Below are positions 25,854-35,752 of a DNA stretch of 64,000 nt, one piece after another. Position numbers and translations under genes: made by a program. Position 1 is the first letter of the stretch, and the number at the start of each line of letters is the position of its first letter. A model generated the notes under the pieces. That model was given only the letters and a program-made list of their open reading frames with translations. It was not told where the DNA came from and did no database searches. Origin of the DNA: an uncultured Bacteroides sp. (lineage in GTDB: Bacteria; Bacteroidota; Bacteroidia; Bacteroidales; Bacteroidaceae); the NCBI RefSeq assembly GCF_963677685.1, contig NZ_OY782186.1, positions 3,249,184 to 3,313,183 of the forward strand, given 5' to 3'.

Positions 25854-26587
25854 ACTACCCCCAGGAAGACATCAAGCCTTATGATAACAGTGCGGAAAAA
25901 AGTCCGCAAGTAGAGCAAATGTTCGATAATATTGCGCATAAATATGATCTACTGAATCATGCTCTCTCAATGGGCATTGATAAAAACTGGAGAAAAAAAG
26001 CCATAAACTGGTTAAAGCCCTATGCCCCGCAACGCATTATGGACGTAGCAACCGGCACAGGTGACTTTGCTATTTTGGCTTACCAAAGTTTAAAACCTCA
26101 AGAACTTATCGGCACAGACATATCAGAAGGTATGATGGATGTGGGTAGAAAGAAAGTAGAAAAAGAAGGTCTCTCTGGCAAAATAAATTTTGCCAGAGAA
26201 GACTGTACTTCACTCTCGTTTCAAAATGAAAGTTTTGATGCTATAACAGTAGCTTTTGGTATCCGCAATTTTGAAAACCTGGACAAAGGGTTAAGCGAAA
26301 TGCAACGAGTACTAAAAAAGAATGGACATTTGGTTATTTTGGAACTTACCACTCCGGACCGTTTTCCAATGAAACAGCTATTTACGATATACGCAAAAAT
26401 CGTTATACCTATATTGGGAAAACTTCTATCAAAAGATAAGAGTGCTTATACCTATCTCCCACGAACAATAAAAGCTTTTCCACAAGGAGAAATAATGAAA
26501 GATATCATTATACGTGCCGGATTCGGTGAAGTAAATTTTAAAAGGCTTACTTTTGGTATTTGCACCCTATATACAGCAACAAAATAA
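25850..26587 (+). CDS. ubiE: Demethylmenaquinone methyltransferase
   Basis: S-adenosylmethionine-dependent methyltransferase that makes menaquinone from demethylmenaquinone; also named menG. 245 residues. UbiE signature 1 ([20 protein letters not shown]) is at about 34-53, the SAM-binding motif I is [10 protein letters not shown] at about 64-73, and signature 2 is [17 protein letters not shown]. It overlaps purC by four bases. menA, the preceding step of the pathway, lies at 49147. Confidence 0.95.
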   Translation: MNYPQEDIKPYDNSAEKSPQVEQMFDNIAHKYDLLNHALSMGIDKNWRKKAINWLKPYAPQRIMDVATGTGDFAILAYQSLKPQELIGTDISEGMMDVGRKKVEKEGLSGKINFAREDCTSLSFQNESFDAITVAFGIRNFENLDKGLSEMQRVLKKNGHLVILELTTPDRFPMKQLFTIYAKIVIPILGKLLSKDKSAYTYLPRTIKAFPQGEIMKDIIIRAGFGEVNFKRLTFGICTLYTATK

Positions 26588-26604
26588 TCAAACTTAATAC
26601 AACT

Positions 26605-27345
26605 ATGCAAAAGTACGGTTTAATAGGCTACCCCCTAAAACATTCTTTCTCAAGCGGATATTTTAATGAGAAATTTGCTTCGGAAGGCATTGATGCGGAA
26701 TATGTAAATTTTGAGATTCCTGAAATAAAGGATTTCATGCAGGTTATTGAGGAAAATCCGAATTTAAAAGGTCTGAATGTCACTATCCCTTATAAAGAGA
26801 AAGTTATTTCTTATCTTGATGAGCTAGATAAAGACACTGCAGCAATTGGTGCGGTAAATGTGATAAAAATAATACGGGAAAAAGGAAAGGTTAAATTAGT
26901 AGGCTACAACTCGGACATTATAGGGTTTACACAGTCCATAGAACCTCTACTACAACCTCACCATACTAAAGCTTTGATTTTAGGTACCGGTGGAGCCTCA
27001 AAGGCGACATATCATGGGCTAAAAAAACTGGGAATTGAAAGCACGTTTGTATCACGTACTGCCCGATTCGGAATGTATACCTATGAAGAACTTACTAAGG
27101 AAATAATAGAAGAATACAAAGTAATTGTTAATTGTACTCCAGTAGGCATGTACCCTAAAGTTGATGTCTGCCCAGATATACCTTATGAGTACTTAACATC
27201 TCAACATCTACTATATGATTTATTGTACAACCCCAATATGACTCTGTTTATGAAGAAAGGAAAAAGTAAAGGGGCTACAACTAAAAATGGATTAGAAATG
27301 TTATTACTACAAGCATTTGCTGCGTGGGAAATTTGGCAAAAATAA
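26605..27345 (+). CDS. aroE: Shikimate dehydrogenase
   Basis: NADPH-dependent reduction of 3-dehydroshikimate in aromatic amino acid synthesis. 246 residues from the ATG at 26605. GYPLKHSFSS binds shikimate, NVTIPYKEKV carries the catalytic Lys, LGTGGASKATYHGL is the NADP loop, and GLEMLLLQAFAAWEIW closes the protein. The frame is open 15 codons further upstream, overlapping ubiE, but the family begins with this conserved segment. Likely in one operon with ubiE. Confidence 0.94.
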   Translation: MQKYGLIGYPLKHSFSSGYFNEKFASEGIDAEYVNFEIPEIKDFMQVIEENPNLKGLNVTIPYKEKVISYLDELDKDTAAIGAVNVIKIIREKGKVKLVGYNSDIIGFTQSIEPLLQPHHTKALILGTGGASKATYHGLKKLGIESTFVSRTARFGMYTYEELTKEIIEEYKVIVNCTPVGMYPKVDVCPDIPYEYLTSQHLLYDLLYNPNMTLFMKKGKSKGATTKNGLEMLLLQAFAAWEIWQK

Positions 27346-27359
27346 AATAGAATGTAGAG

Positions 27360-28304
27360 ATGAGACGTAAATGGCTTGTTTATAGCGCATTCATATTAGC
27401 TTTATTAAGTTTCATTATTTTAGGGAGCAGTTTATATATGCTCAATTATTCTTTATGCCCAGGAAATAGGGGAAAGGATGAACCTTCATCTTATAAGTAT
27501 ATGTACGAGAACTATACTTTTATGAGACCTTGGGTAGATAGTCTTAATAGAGCAAAAGCTATTAAGGATACTTTCATTTATAATAAAAGTGGCATACATC
27601 TACATGCTTATTACATTGCGGCTCCTCATCCTACAAAAAAAACAGCTGTCATTGTACATGGATACACGGACAATGCCATCCGCATGATGCACATCGGTTA
27701 TTTATATAATCACGATTTACAGTACAATGTATTATTACCAGACCTTCAATATCATGGCCGTAGCGAAGGTGAGTCTATACAAATGGGGTGGAAAGATCGT
27801 TTGGACGTAATGGATTGGATAAAAGTAACGCACCAATTATATGGAGATAGCACCCAAATAGTGATACATGGTATCTCGATGGGTGCTGCTACTACAATGA
27901 TGCTCTCTGGAGAGCAACAACCACCATATGTAAAATGCTTTATTGAAGATTGTGGATACACAAGTGTATGGGATGAGTTTTCAGGAGAGATTAAAAATCA
28001 ATTTGGACTCCCTCCTTTTCCTTTACTCAATGTTGCCAGCTATCTTTGTGAATTAAAGTATGGATGGAATTTCAAAGAAGCATCCGCCATTAATCAAGTA
28101 AAGAAGTGCCAATTACCCATGTTGTTCATACATGGGAAATCTGATACATATGTACCGACTAGTATGGTCTATTCCTTATTTAAGGCCAAGCCAACACCCA
28201 AAGAATTATGGATTGTTCCTGAGGCAAAGCATGCACTTTCATATAAAATAAACCCTAAGAAATACACAAATAGAGTTAGAGAGTTCGTTGAGAAATATCT
28301 CTGA
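27360..28304 (+). CDS. Membrane-anchored alpha/beta hydrolase
   Basis: 314 residues. An N-terminal membrane anchor (FILALLSFIILGSSLYML) is followed by an alpha/beta hydrolase fold. Visible are VIVHGYTDNA (oxyanion region), the nucleophile elbow GISMG, and a late Asp and His (IHGKSDTYVP, PEAKHALS). The GxSxG Ser, Asp and His triad is complete. Substrate unknown; members are often called serine aminopeptidase S33 or BEM46-like. It starts 15 bases after aroE. Confidence 0.9.
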   Translation: MRRKWLVYSAFILALLSFIILGSSLYMLNYSLCPGNRGKDEPSSYKYMYENYTFMRPWVDSLNRAKAIKDTFIYNKSGIHLHAYYIAAPHPTKKTAVIVHGYTDNAIRMMHIGYLYNHDLQYNVLLPDLQYHGRSEGESIQMGWKDRLDVMDWIKVTHQLYGDSTQIVIHGISMGAATTMMLSGEQQPPYVKCFIEDCGYTSVWDEFSGEIKNQFGLPPFPLLNVASYLCELKYGWNFKEASAINQVKKCQLPMLFIHGKSDTYVPTSMVYSLFKAKPTPKELWIVPEAKHALSYKINPKKYTNRVREFVEKYL

Positions 28305-28365
28305 TTTCAGATTACTAAATTTTACTTTTTCAATCAACGAGTTTCATTAATTGCTTCTTTTTATG

Positions 28366-28373
28366 TAGGTTTG
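28366..28373 (+). promoter_or_regulatory. -7 element for the TPM/LemA operon
   Basis: TAGGTTTG, matching TAnnTTTG, 21 bases before the ATG at 28394. Confidence 0.55.
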
Positions 28374-28393
28374 CAAAAACAAATTGATTCCTA

Positions 28394-29311
28394 ATGAAAC
28401 GTTTAGCAACACTATTTCTCTTTTTTACTCTTGTTTTTTGCTCTACCTATGCTCAGCAAAAAGTATATACGGTAGACAACATTCCCAAAGTACATCTTCA
28501 GAACAAGATGAGGTACGTATGTAATCCTGAAGGTATTCTGTCTGAGGCTGCAACTGACTCTATCGATAGAATGCTTTATGCTTTGGAAAACAAAACAGGT
28601 ATTGAAACAGTTGTAGCTGTATTACCTTCTATTGGAGAAGCAGACTGTTTCGACTTCTCTCATAAGTTGTTAAACACTTGGGGAGTAGGAAAAAAAGGCA
28701 AAAATAACGGATTAGTCATATTACTGGTTACAGATCAGCGCTGTATACAATTCTATACCGGCTATGGCTTAGAAGGAGATCTACCTGATGCCATATGCAA
28801 ACGCATACAAACACTCAAAATGATCCCTTATTTAAAGAATGGTGATTGGGATAATGGTATGGTAGCCGGAGTTAAAGCTACATGTGCCCGACTAGATGGT
28901 TCTATGGTCAATGATGAAGAAGATTCCCAAGGTGACGGAAGTGGTTCTTTTTTACTCATTTTTGCCATTATCGGATTTGTAGCCATAGGAAGTGTTAGCA
29001 GTGTATGGGCAATGTGGGCTAGCACACGCTGTCCTAAATGTGGTAAACATAAACTGCAGCGAAGCAGCACAAAGCTTGTATCCAAGCAGAATGGAACGAA
29101 AACCGAGGATGTAATATATACATGTTTGAATTGTGGACATAGTGTAGTAAGACGCCAGCATTCTTATGACGATAACTATCGCGGTAGAGGCGGTGGAGGT
29201 GGTCCCTTTATCGGTGGCATGGGAGGAGGTCTCGGCTCCGGTGGTGGTTTCAGCGGAGGAAGCTTCGGTGGAGGCATGGGAGGTGGCGGAGGTGCCGGCT
29301 CCAGATTTTAA
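28394..29311 (+). CDS. TPM-domain protein, YgcG-like
   Basis: 305 residues. Signal peptide MKRLATLFLFFTLVFCSTYAQ, TPM (TLP18.3/Psb32) domain at about 40-170 (LSEAATDSIDRMLYALENKT, NNGLVILLV, IQFYTGYGLEGDLPD), and a membrane span at about 187-207 (SFLLIFAIIGFVAIGSVSSV). A small zinc-ribbon-like unit follows (RCPKCGKHKL...CLNCGHSV), and the tail is almost pure Gly/Ser. The Gly-rich tail after the membrane span is a hallmark of YgcG/LemA partner proteins. It sits directly upstream of lemA. Role in the envelope unknown. Confidence 0.9.
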   Translation: MKRLATLFLFFTLVFCSTYAQQKVYTVDNIPKVHLQNKMRYVCNPEGILSEAATDSIDRMLYALENKTGIETVVAVLPSIGEADCFDFSHKLLNTWGVGKKGKNNGLVILLVTDQRCIQFYTGYGLEGDLPDAICKRIQTLKMIPYLKNGDWDNGMVAGVKATCARLDGSMVNDEEDSQGDGSGSFLLIFAIIGFVAIGSVSSVWAMWASTRCPKCGKHKLQRSSTKLVSKQNGTKTEDVIYTCLNCGHSVVRRQHSYDDNYRGRGGGGGPFIGGMGGGLGSGGGFSGGSFGGGMGGGGGAGSRF

Positions 29312-29350
29312 TCAAAATTAATTTATTGATAAATATAAAAAAAAGAAAAT

Positions 29351-29932
29351 ATGAAGAGATCTCTTATTATTGCCATCGTTATAGTTGCTATTGCTGCTAT
29401 ATGGGGCGTATCATCTTATAATGGTTTAGTTTCAATGGAAGAAAACGTGAGCAACCAATGGGCAAACGTAGAAACACAATATCAACGTCGGTCCGACCTT
29501 ATCCCTAATCTGGTAAATACAGTAAAAGGATACGCTTCGCATGAAAAAGAAACCTTAGAAGGCGTTATTTCTGCTCGTTCACAAGCGACGCAAATGAAGG
29601 TAGATCCAAGTAACTTAACTCCAGAAGCATTGGCCAAATACCAAAAAGCGCAAGGAGAAATTGGTGCCGCTCTAGGTAAACTGCTTGCCATCACAGAAAA
29701 CTACCCAAACCTAAAAGCCAATCAAAACTTTTTGGAACTACAAGCACAACTGGAAGGTACAGAAAATCGCATCAATGTGGCACGTAAAAATTTCAATGAT
29801 ACAGCAAAGGAATATAATACAGCGATCCGACATTTTCCTAAAAATATTTTTGCAGGAATGTTCGGATTTGAAAAACGTCCTTATTTTGAAGCTGAAGCAG
29901 GTGCCGAAAAAGCTCCTAAAGTCGAATTTTAA
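29351..29932 (+). CDS. LemA family protein
   Basis: 193 residues. An N-terminal membrane segment (SLIIAIVIVAIAAIWGVSSY) is followed by a long helical body with the LemA signature NQWANVETQYQRRSDLIPNL (about residues 35-54) and ETEN/NVARKNFNDTAKEYNTAIRHFP. LemA proteins are membrane-anchored helical bundles of unclear function, usually paired with TPM-domain proteins, as here. Confidence 0.95.
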   Translation: MKRSLIIAIVIVAIAAIWGVSSYNGLVSMEENVSNQWANVETQYQRRSDLIPNLVNTVKGYASHEKETLEGVISARSQATQMKVDPSNLTPEALAKYQKAQGEIGAALGKLLAITENYPNLKANQNFLELQAQLEGTENRINVARKNFNDTAKEYNTAIRHFPKNIFAGMFGFEKRPYFEAEAGAEKAPKVEF

Positions 29933-29946
29933 ACTACAAATCATAA

Positions 29947-29996
29947 AAATCGACCTCAATCAGCATCTTCATCTCTGGTTGAGGTCGATTTCATTT
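29947..29996 (+). terminator. Terminator after lemA
   Basis: A perfect 13-bp stem (29947-29959 with 29979-29991) with a 19-base loop lies 14 bases past the stop codon; a short T-rich stretch follows. Confidence 0.8.
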
Positions 29997-30113
29997 GAAG
30001 CATTAACAGGCTAATTGTACTAGACCTCCTCTCCTAACGATCTTTTCCATCTCATTATTCCTCCCAAATTAAAGCAAGTATAGAAACCGATATGTAGTAT
30101 ATCGTCAAAATAG

Positions 30114-30144
30114 TTGTCCATAAACGAAAAATGAAGTAATTTTG
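30114..30144 (+). promoter_or_regulatory. purM promoter
   Basis: TTG at 30114-30116 and TAATTTTG at 30137-30144 with a 20-base spacer, a good Bacteroides match, 25 bases before the ATG. Confidence 0.7.
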
Positions 30145-30169
30145 CGACAGTATACTAAAAAATCCATTC

Positions 30170-31336
30170 ATGAGTAATCAACGATACATGCAACGTGGCG
30201 TATCAGCATCAAAAGAAGATGTACATAATGCCATAAAAAACATCGACAAAGGTATCTTCCCACAAGCTTTTTGCAAAATAATACCCGATATTCTAGGAGG
30301 TGACCCGGACTATTGCAACATCATGCACGCCGACGGCGCAGGTACAAAATCTAGTTTAGCTTATCTTTATTGGAAAGAAACAGGAGATTTATCCGTATGG
30401 AAAGGCATTGCTCAAGACGCATTAATAATGAACATCGACGATCTGCTTTGCGTAGGTGCCGTTGATAACATTTTAGTTTCATCAACTATCGGAAGAAACA
30501 AGTTATTAATTCCGGGTGAAGTTATTTCTGCAATTATCAATGGAACAGATGAATTGCTTGCAGAACTCCGTGAAATGGGGGTTGGCGTATATGCTACTGG
30601 TGGTGAGACTGCTGATGTAGGTGATTTAGTACGCACAATCATAGTAGATAGTACTGTTACTTGCCGAATGAAACGAAGTGACGTTATTAATAATGCCAAC
30701 ATCCAACCGGGAGATGTCATCGTAGGATTGGCTTCATATGGACAAGCGACCTATGAAAAAAAATATAACGGAGGCATGGGAAGCAACGGGTTAACATCAG
30801 CCCGACACGATGTATTTGCTAAATATTTAGCAGAAAAATATCCGGAAAGCTTTGATGCAGGAGTACCTGAAGAATTAGTATACTCAGGTAATTTGAATTT
30901 GACTGATAGCGTTGACAATTCTCCGTTGGACGCAGGTCAACTAGTACTCTCTCCCACTCGTACATACGCACCGGTAGTAAAGAAATTACTGGACGCACTA
31001 CGTCCACAAATTCATGGAATGGTGCACTGTTCAGGAGGGGCCCAAACCAAAATTCTACATTTCGTAGACAAAGTAAGAGTAGTAAAAGACAATCTATTCC
31101 CGGTTCCTCCGCTATTTAAGGTCATTCAAGAACAAAGTGGCACTGAATGGGAAGAAATGTACAAGGTCTTTAATATGGGACATCGTCTTGAAGTATATCT
31201 TAAACCTGAATATGCCCAAGAGGTTATTGCTATTTCTGAATCATTTGGCATTAATGCTCAAATAGTAGGACGTATAGAGGAAAGTGATAAGAAAGAATTG
31301 ATAATAAAAAGTGAATTCGGAGAATTCATATATTAA
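30170..31336 (+). CDS. purM: Phosphoribosylformylglycinamidine cyclo-ligase (AIR synthetase)
   Basis: ATP-dependent ring closure to AIR in purine synthesis. 388 residues, the longer Bacteroidota form. HADGAGTKSSLAYLYW and QDALIMNIDDLLCVGA are the AIR synthase N-domain, ATGGETADVGD is the conserved glycine-rich segment, VGLASYGQ follows, and MVHCSGGAQTK is in the C-domain. prfA starts 6 bases after the stop, so the two are co-transcribed. Confidence 0.93.
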   Translation: MSNQRYMQRGVSASKEDVHNAIKNIDKGIFPQAFCKIIPDILGGDPDYCNIMHADGAGTKSSLAYLYWKETGDLSVWKGIAQDALIMNIDDLLCVGAVDNILVSSTIGRNKLLIPGEVISAIINGTDELLAELREMGVGVYATGGETADVGDLVRTIIVDSTVTCRMKRSDVINNANIQPGDVIVGLASYGQATYEKKYNGGMGSNGLTSARHDVFAKYLAEKYPESFDAGVPEELVYSGNLNLTDSVDNSPLDAGQLVLSPTRTYAPVVKKLLDALRPQIHGMVHCSGGAQTKILHFVDKVRVVKDNLFPVPPLFKVIQEQSGTEWEEMYKVFNMGHRLEVYLKPEYAQEVIAISESFGINAQIVGRIEESDKKELIIKSEFGEFIY

Positions 31337-31342
31337 CATCAA

Positions 31343-32455
31343 ATGGCAGAAAATAATAGTTTATTAGAGAAACTTGAAGGATTAGTAAGTCGGTTTGAAG
31401 AAATTTCAACCCTCATCACAGACCCCTCTGTTATTGCTGATCAAAAAAGATATGTAAAGTTAACAAAGGAGTATAAAGATCTGGATGATTTAATGAAAGC
31501 TCGCAATGAGTACATTCAAACATTAAATGGTATCGAAGAAGCCAAAGAAATCATGGCTAATGAGAATGACCAAGAAATGAGAGACATGGCTAGAGAAGAA
31601 CTAGATGCTTGCCAGACACGACTTCCTGAACTGGAAGAAGAAATAAAATTATTACTTGTGCCAACCGATCCGGAAGACGAAAAGAACGCCATATTAGAAA
31701 TCCGCGGTGGTACAGGAGGTGACGAAGCTGCAATCTTTGCCGGTGACTTATTCCGCATGTATGCAAAATATTGCGAAACAAAAGGTTGGAAACTTGAAGT
31801 TTCTAACTGCAATGAAGGCTCAGCTGGCGGATTTAAAGAAATAGTATGTAGTATTACAGGTAGCAATGTATACGGCACCATGAAGTATGAATCAGGAGTG
31901 CATCGGGTACAACGTGTACCAGCTACGGAAACACAAGGCAGAGTACATACATCTGCCGCATCTGTGGCCGTACTTCCAGAAGCAGAAGAATTTGATGTAG
32001 TAATTAATGAAGGAGAGATTAAGTGGGATACTTTTCGCTCAGGAGGTGCCGGCGGTCAAAACGTCAACAAAGTAGAATCAGGAGTACGCTTGCGGTATGT
32101 CTGGAAAAACCCCAATACCGGCCTAGCTGAAGAAATACTTATAGAATGTACTGAAACACGTGATCAACCCAAAAATAAAGAACGTGCGCTGGCTCGGTTA
32201 AGAACATTCATTTATGATAAAGAACATCAGAAATACATGGATGATATCGCTTCAAAACGCAAAACCATGGTATCTTCCGGTGACCGATCAGCTAAAATCC
32301 GCACCTATAATTATCCTCAAGGACGTATCACTGATCACCGTATAAATTATACTATTTATAATCTGGCTGCTTTTATGGAAGGCGATATACAAGATTGTAT
32401 TGACCATCTAATAGTAGCAGAAAACACTGAGCGCCTCAAAGAAAGCGAATTATAA
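31343..32455 (+). CDS. prfA: Peptide chain release factor 1
   Basis: Recognises UAA and UAG stop codons and triggers release of the polypeptide. 370 residues. The stop-codon reading segment is [13 protein letters not shown] (the PxT motif is PAT) and the catalytic GGQ is in [15 protein letters not shown] at about residue 237. [20 protein letters not shown] is also conserved. It is in one transcription unit with purM and pyrF. Confidence 0.97.
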   Translation: MAENNSLLEKLEGLVSRFEEISTLITDPSVIADQKRYVKLTKEYKDLDDLMKARNEYIQTLNGIEEAKEIMANENDQEMRDMAREELDACQTRLPELEEEIKLLLVPTDPEDEKNAILEIRGGTGGDEAAIFAGDLFRMYAKYCETKGWKLEVSNCNEGSAGGFKEIVCSITGSNVYGTMKYESGVHRVQRVPATETQGRVHTSAASVAVLPEAEEFDVVINEGEIKWDTFRSGGAGGQNVNKVESGVRLRYVWKNPNTGLAEEILIECTETRDQPKNKERALARLRTFIYDKEHQKYMDDIASKRKTMVSSGDRSAKIRTYNYPQGRITDHRINYTIYNLAAFMEGDIQDCIDHLIVAENTERLKESEL

Positions 32456-32478
32456 AGAGGATAACAAAAAATAGAGCA

Positions 32479-33303
32479 ATGAATAAACAAGAATTATTTG
32501 AAAATATAAAGCGTAAAAAATCCTTCTTGTGCGTAGGATTAGACACTGATATAAAAAAAATACCTGCACACTTATTAGAGGAAGAAGATCCTCTTTTTGA
32601 ATTTAACAAGGCTATTATTGACGCTACAGCAGATTTGTGTATTGCTTATAAACCTAATTTGGCTTTTTATGAAAGCATGGGAGTAAAAGGATGGATTGCT
32701 TTTGAAAAAACAGTTAACTACATCAAAAAGAATTATCCTGATCAATTTATCATTGCAGATGCTAAAAGAGGAGATATTGGCAATACTAGTGAAATGTATG
32801 CTCGATCATTCTTCGATGAGCTGGATATAGACTCAGTGACTGTAGCCCCTTACATGGGAGAAGATAGCGTAAAGCCCTTTTTACTCTATCCTGAGAAATG
32901 GGTAATATTACTAGCTCTGACTTCAAACAAAGGTTCACATGATTTTCAATTTACTGCAGATGAAAAAGGAGAATGCCTGTTTGAAAAGGTATTAAAGAAA
33001 TCACAAAAATGGGCAAGCGACGAACAAATGATGTATGTTGTCGGAGCTACTCAGGGAGAGATGTTCACAGAAATTCGTAAACACGTCCCAAACCATTTCC
33101 TTTTGGTTCCTGGTGTTGGTGCACAAGGAGGTTCCCTCACTGAAGTGTGTAAATACGGGATGAACAGCATGTGCGGACTAATAATCAATTCATCCAGAGG
33201 GATAATATATGCTGATAAAACGCCTAATTTTGCTGAAGCGGCGCACAAAGCGGCTAAAGATATACAATTAGAAATGGCTGAACAGTTAACAAAAATTCTT
33301 TAA
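32479..33303 (+). CDS. pyrF: Orotidine-5'-phosphate decarboxylase, type 2
   Basis: Last step of UMP synthesis. 274 residues, the size of the longer type 2 (mycobacterial-like) group. The catalytic Asp-Lys-Asp motif is in [13 protein letters not shown], and [10 protein letters not shown] is the N-terminal strand. VPGVGAQGG and [10 protein letters not shown] bind phosphate. It follows prfA by 23 bases. Confidence 0.95.
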   Translation: MNKQELFENIKRKKSFLCVGLDTDIKKIPAHLLEEEDPLFEFNKAIIDATADLCIAYKPNLAFYESMGVKGWIAFEKTVNYIKKNYPDQFIIADAKRGDIGNTSEMYARSFFDELDIDSVTVAPYMGEDSVKPFLLYPEKWVILLALTSNKGSHDFQFTADEKGECLFEKVLKKSQKWASDEQMMYVVGATQGEMFTEIRKHVPNHFLLVPGVGAQGGSLTEVCKYGMNSMCGLIINSSRGIIYADKTPNFAEAAHKAAKDIQLEMAEQLTKIL

Positions 33304-33338
33304 ATAAAGAATTTTGTAGTCACAGCTAAAAAAACTTC

Positions 33339-34565
33339 ATGAGTAATAAGCGTAAAATAATTAACGATCCTGTTTTTGGGTTTATTAATATCCCTAAAGG
33401 ACTGTTATACGACATTGTAAAGCACCCATTTCTACAGCGTTTGAATCGCATTAAGCAAATGGGATTGTCATCTGTTGTATATCCCGGAGCTCAACACACC
33501 CGCTTCCAACATTCCTTAGGTGCTTTTTATTTGATGAAAGAGGCTATCACGCAACTCACTACAAAAGGAAATTTCATATTTGATAGTGAAGCGGAAGCAG
33601 TACAAATAGCCATTTTATTACACGACATCGGTCATGGTCCTTTCTCTCATGTGTTAGAAAACACTATCGTCAAAGGAGTTTCTCACGAACAAATCTCCTT
33701 GATGCTTATGGAAAAAATAAATAAAGAGATGAATGGACAACTAAATCTAGCCCTTCAAATCTTTAAAGATGAGTATCCTAAAAGATTTCTGCATCAGCTA
33801 GTAAGTGGTCAATTAGATATGGATAGACTAGACTACTTGCGAAGAGATAGTTTTTATACCGGTGTAACAGAAGGAACAATAGGCTCAGCACGTATCATTG
33901 AGATGCTTAATGTAAAAGATGACCAAATAGTCATTGAATCAAAAGGTATCTACTCCATAGAAAACTTTCTAATAGCCAGACGCCTAATGTATTGGCAAGT
34001 CTATTTACACAAAACATCAGTAGCCTATGAAAGAATGTTGATTAGCGTGCTGCTAAGAGCTAAAGAATTAGCGGAACAAGGAGTAGAATTATTTGCGTCT
34101 CCTGCTCTTCATTTCTTTCTATATAATGATATTGAAAAGGAAGAATTCTACAATAACGAAGCATGTCTAAGCAACTTTATCCAACTCGATGATAATGACA
34201 TATGGACTTCACTCAAAGTTTGGAGTACTCACAATGATAAAGTTCTTTCAACATTAAGTTTAGGAATGATAAATCGAAACATATTTAAAGTTGAAATATC
34301 AACCTCACCCATCACTGAAGAGAGGAAAAAAGAATTAACTTACCACATCAGTCAAAAACTCAATATTAGCCTTCACGAAGCTCAATATTTTGTTTCTACC
34401 CCCCGTATTGAAAATAATATGTATAACCCGGCAGACTATAGCATAGATATAATCTATCATGACGGTACAATAAGAAATATTGCAGAAGCATCTGATATGT
34501 TTGACTTCTCATCGCTTTCCAAGAAAGTAAAAAAGTACTATATTTGCTATCAACGTTTGCCCTGA
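33339..34565 (+). CDS. HD-domain phosphohydrolase
   Basis: 408 residues. The HD domain starts with RFQHSLGAFYLM and continues with LLHDIGHGPFSHVLE, giving the H...HD...D metal site; QLDMDRLDYLRRDS completes it. It resembles the SAMHD1/dGTPase-like deoxynucleotide hydrolases. The protein is cytoplasmic, with no signal or membrane segment. It lies 35 bases after pyrF and before the lipid A genes; substrate not readable from sequence. Confidence 0.9.
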   Translation: MSNKRKIINDPVFGFINIPKGLLYDIVKHPFLQRLNRIKQMGLSSVVYPGAQHTRFQHSLGAFYLMKEAITQLTTKGNFIFDSEAEAVQIAILLHDIGHGPFSHVLENTIVKGVSHEQISLMLMEKINKEMNGQLNLALQIFKDEYPKRFLHQLVSGQLDMDRLDYLRRDSFYTGVTEGTIGSARIIEMLNVKDDQIVIESKGIYSIENFLIARRLMYWQVYLHKTSVAYERMLISVLLRAKELAEQGVELFASPALHFFLYNDIEKEEFYNNEACLSNFIQLDDNDIWTSLKVWSTHNDKVLSTLSLGMINRNIFKVEISTSPITEERKKELTYHISQKLNISLHEAQYFVSTPRIENNMYNPADYSIDIIYHDGTIRNIAEASDMFDFSSLSKKVKKYYICYQRLP

Positions 34566-34708
34566 GTAGTGTAAAATATTCATAAAAGAATAAGGGAATA
34601 TAAAAAAAAAATCCGTTATTTGCGCCTTGATAGAGCATCACAAAGCAGTGTTAACTCAATCTAAGACACCAAGGTACGGATAAAACCACACAACAATAGA
34701 TATAGAAA

Positions 34709-35749
34709 ATGGAATTTTCAGCTAAACAAATAGCAGCATTTATACAGGGGGAAATCATTGGAAATGAAAATGCTACTGTTCATACTTTCGCAAAAATAGA
34801 AGAGGGAGTACCTGGAGCTATCTCTTTCTTAGCAAACCCTAAATATACCTCACATATATATAATACTCAATCGAGTATTGTATTAGTCAATAAAGATTTC
34901 ATTGCGGAACAAGAAGTAAAAGCGACTTTAATAAAAGTTGACAATGCTTACGAAAGTCTTGCCAAATTATTAAGTTTGTATGAAGAAAGTAAACCTAAAA
35001 AGCAAGGGATTGACTCTTTGGCATATATTGCTCCAAGTGCTAAAATTGGAGAAAACGTATATATAGGGGCCTTTGCATATATAGGTGAGAATACTGTTAT
35101 TGGCGATAACTCACAGATTTATCCTCACACATTCGTTGGGGATGGAGCCAATATAGGCGAAGAATGTATTATTTATTCTAATGTAAACATCTATCATGAT
35201 TGTCGCATAGGAAATAAATGTGTACTGCATTCCGGCGTTGTTATAGGAGCCGATGGATTTGGCTTTGCTCCAACTCCCGAAGGGTATGAAAAAATTGCTC
35301 AGATAGGTATTGTTATATTAAAGGATAACGTAGAAATAGGAGCTAACACCTGTGTTGATAGAGCAACAATGGGTGCAACCATCATCCATGAAGGAGTAAA
35401 ACTAGATAACCTTATCCAAGTGGCGCACAACGATGAAATCGGCGCTCATACAGTAATGGCTGCCCAAGCCGGCGTAGCGGGCTCTACTAAAGTTGGAGAA
35501 TGGTGCATGATAGGAGGACAAGTAGGCTTGGCCGGACATGCTAAGATCGGGGATAAAGTAGGTATTGCTGCACAATCTGGGATTTCAGGAAATGTCGCTT
35601 CTGGGGCTCAAGTCATGGGATCACCGGCTTATGATGCAAAAAAATATATGAAAGCTGCGATAGTGTACAAAAAGTTACCTAATATGTATACTGAACTAAA
35701 CGCACTTCGCAAAGAAATGAATGAGTTAAAAAAACTATTAAATAAGTAA
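34709..35749 (+). CDS. lpxD: UDP-3-O-acylglucosamine N-acyltransferase
   Basis: Third step of lipid A synthesis. 346 residues: an N-terminal uridine-binding domain (about 1-100), then a left-handed beta helix of hexapeptide repeats ([20 protein letters not shown]..). The catalytic His is in [11 protein letters not shown], and a short C-terminal helix ([17 protein letters not shown]) ends the chain. It opens the tight lpxD-lpxC/fabZ-lpxA set; the next gene starts 3 bases after its stop. Confidence 0.96.
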   Translation: MEFSAKQIAAFIQGEIIGNENATVHTFAKIEEGVPGAISFLANPKYTSHIYNTQSSIVLVNKDFIAEQEVKATLIKVDNAYESLAKLLSLYEESKPKKQGIDSLAYIAPSAKIGENVYIGAFAYIGENTVIGDNSQIYPHTFVGDGANIGEECIIYSNVNIYHDCRIGNKCVLHSGVVIGADGFGFAPTPEGYEKIAQIGIVILKDNVEIGANTCVDRATMGATIIHEGVKLDNLIQVAHNDEIGAHTVMAAQAGVAGSTKVGEWCMIGGQVGLAGHAKIGDKVGIAAQSGISGNVASGAQVMGSPAYDAKKYMKAAIVYKKLPNMYTELNALRKEMNELKKLLNK

Positions 35750-35752
35750 CCA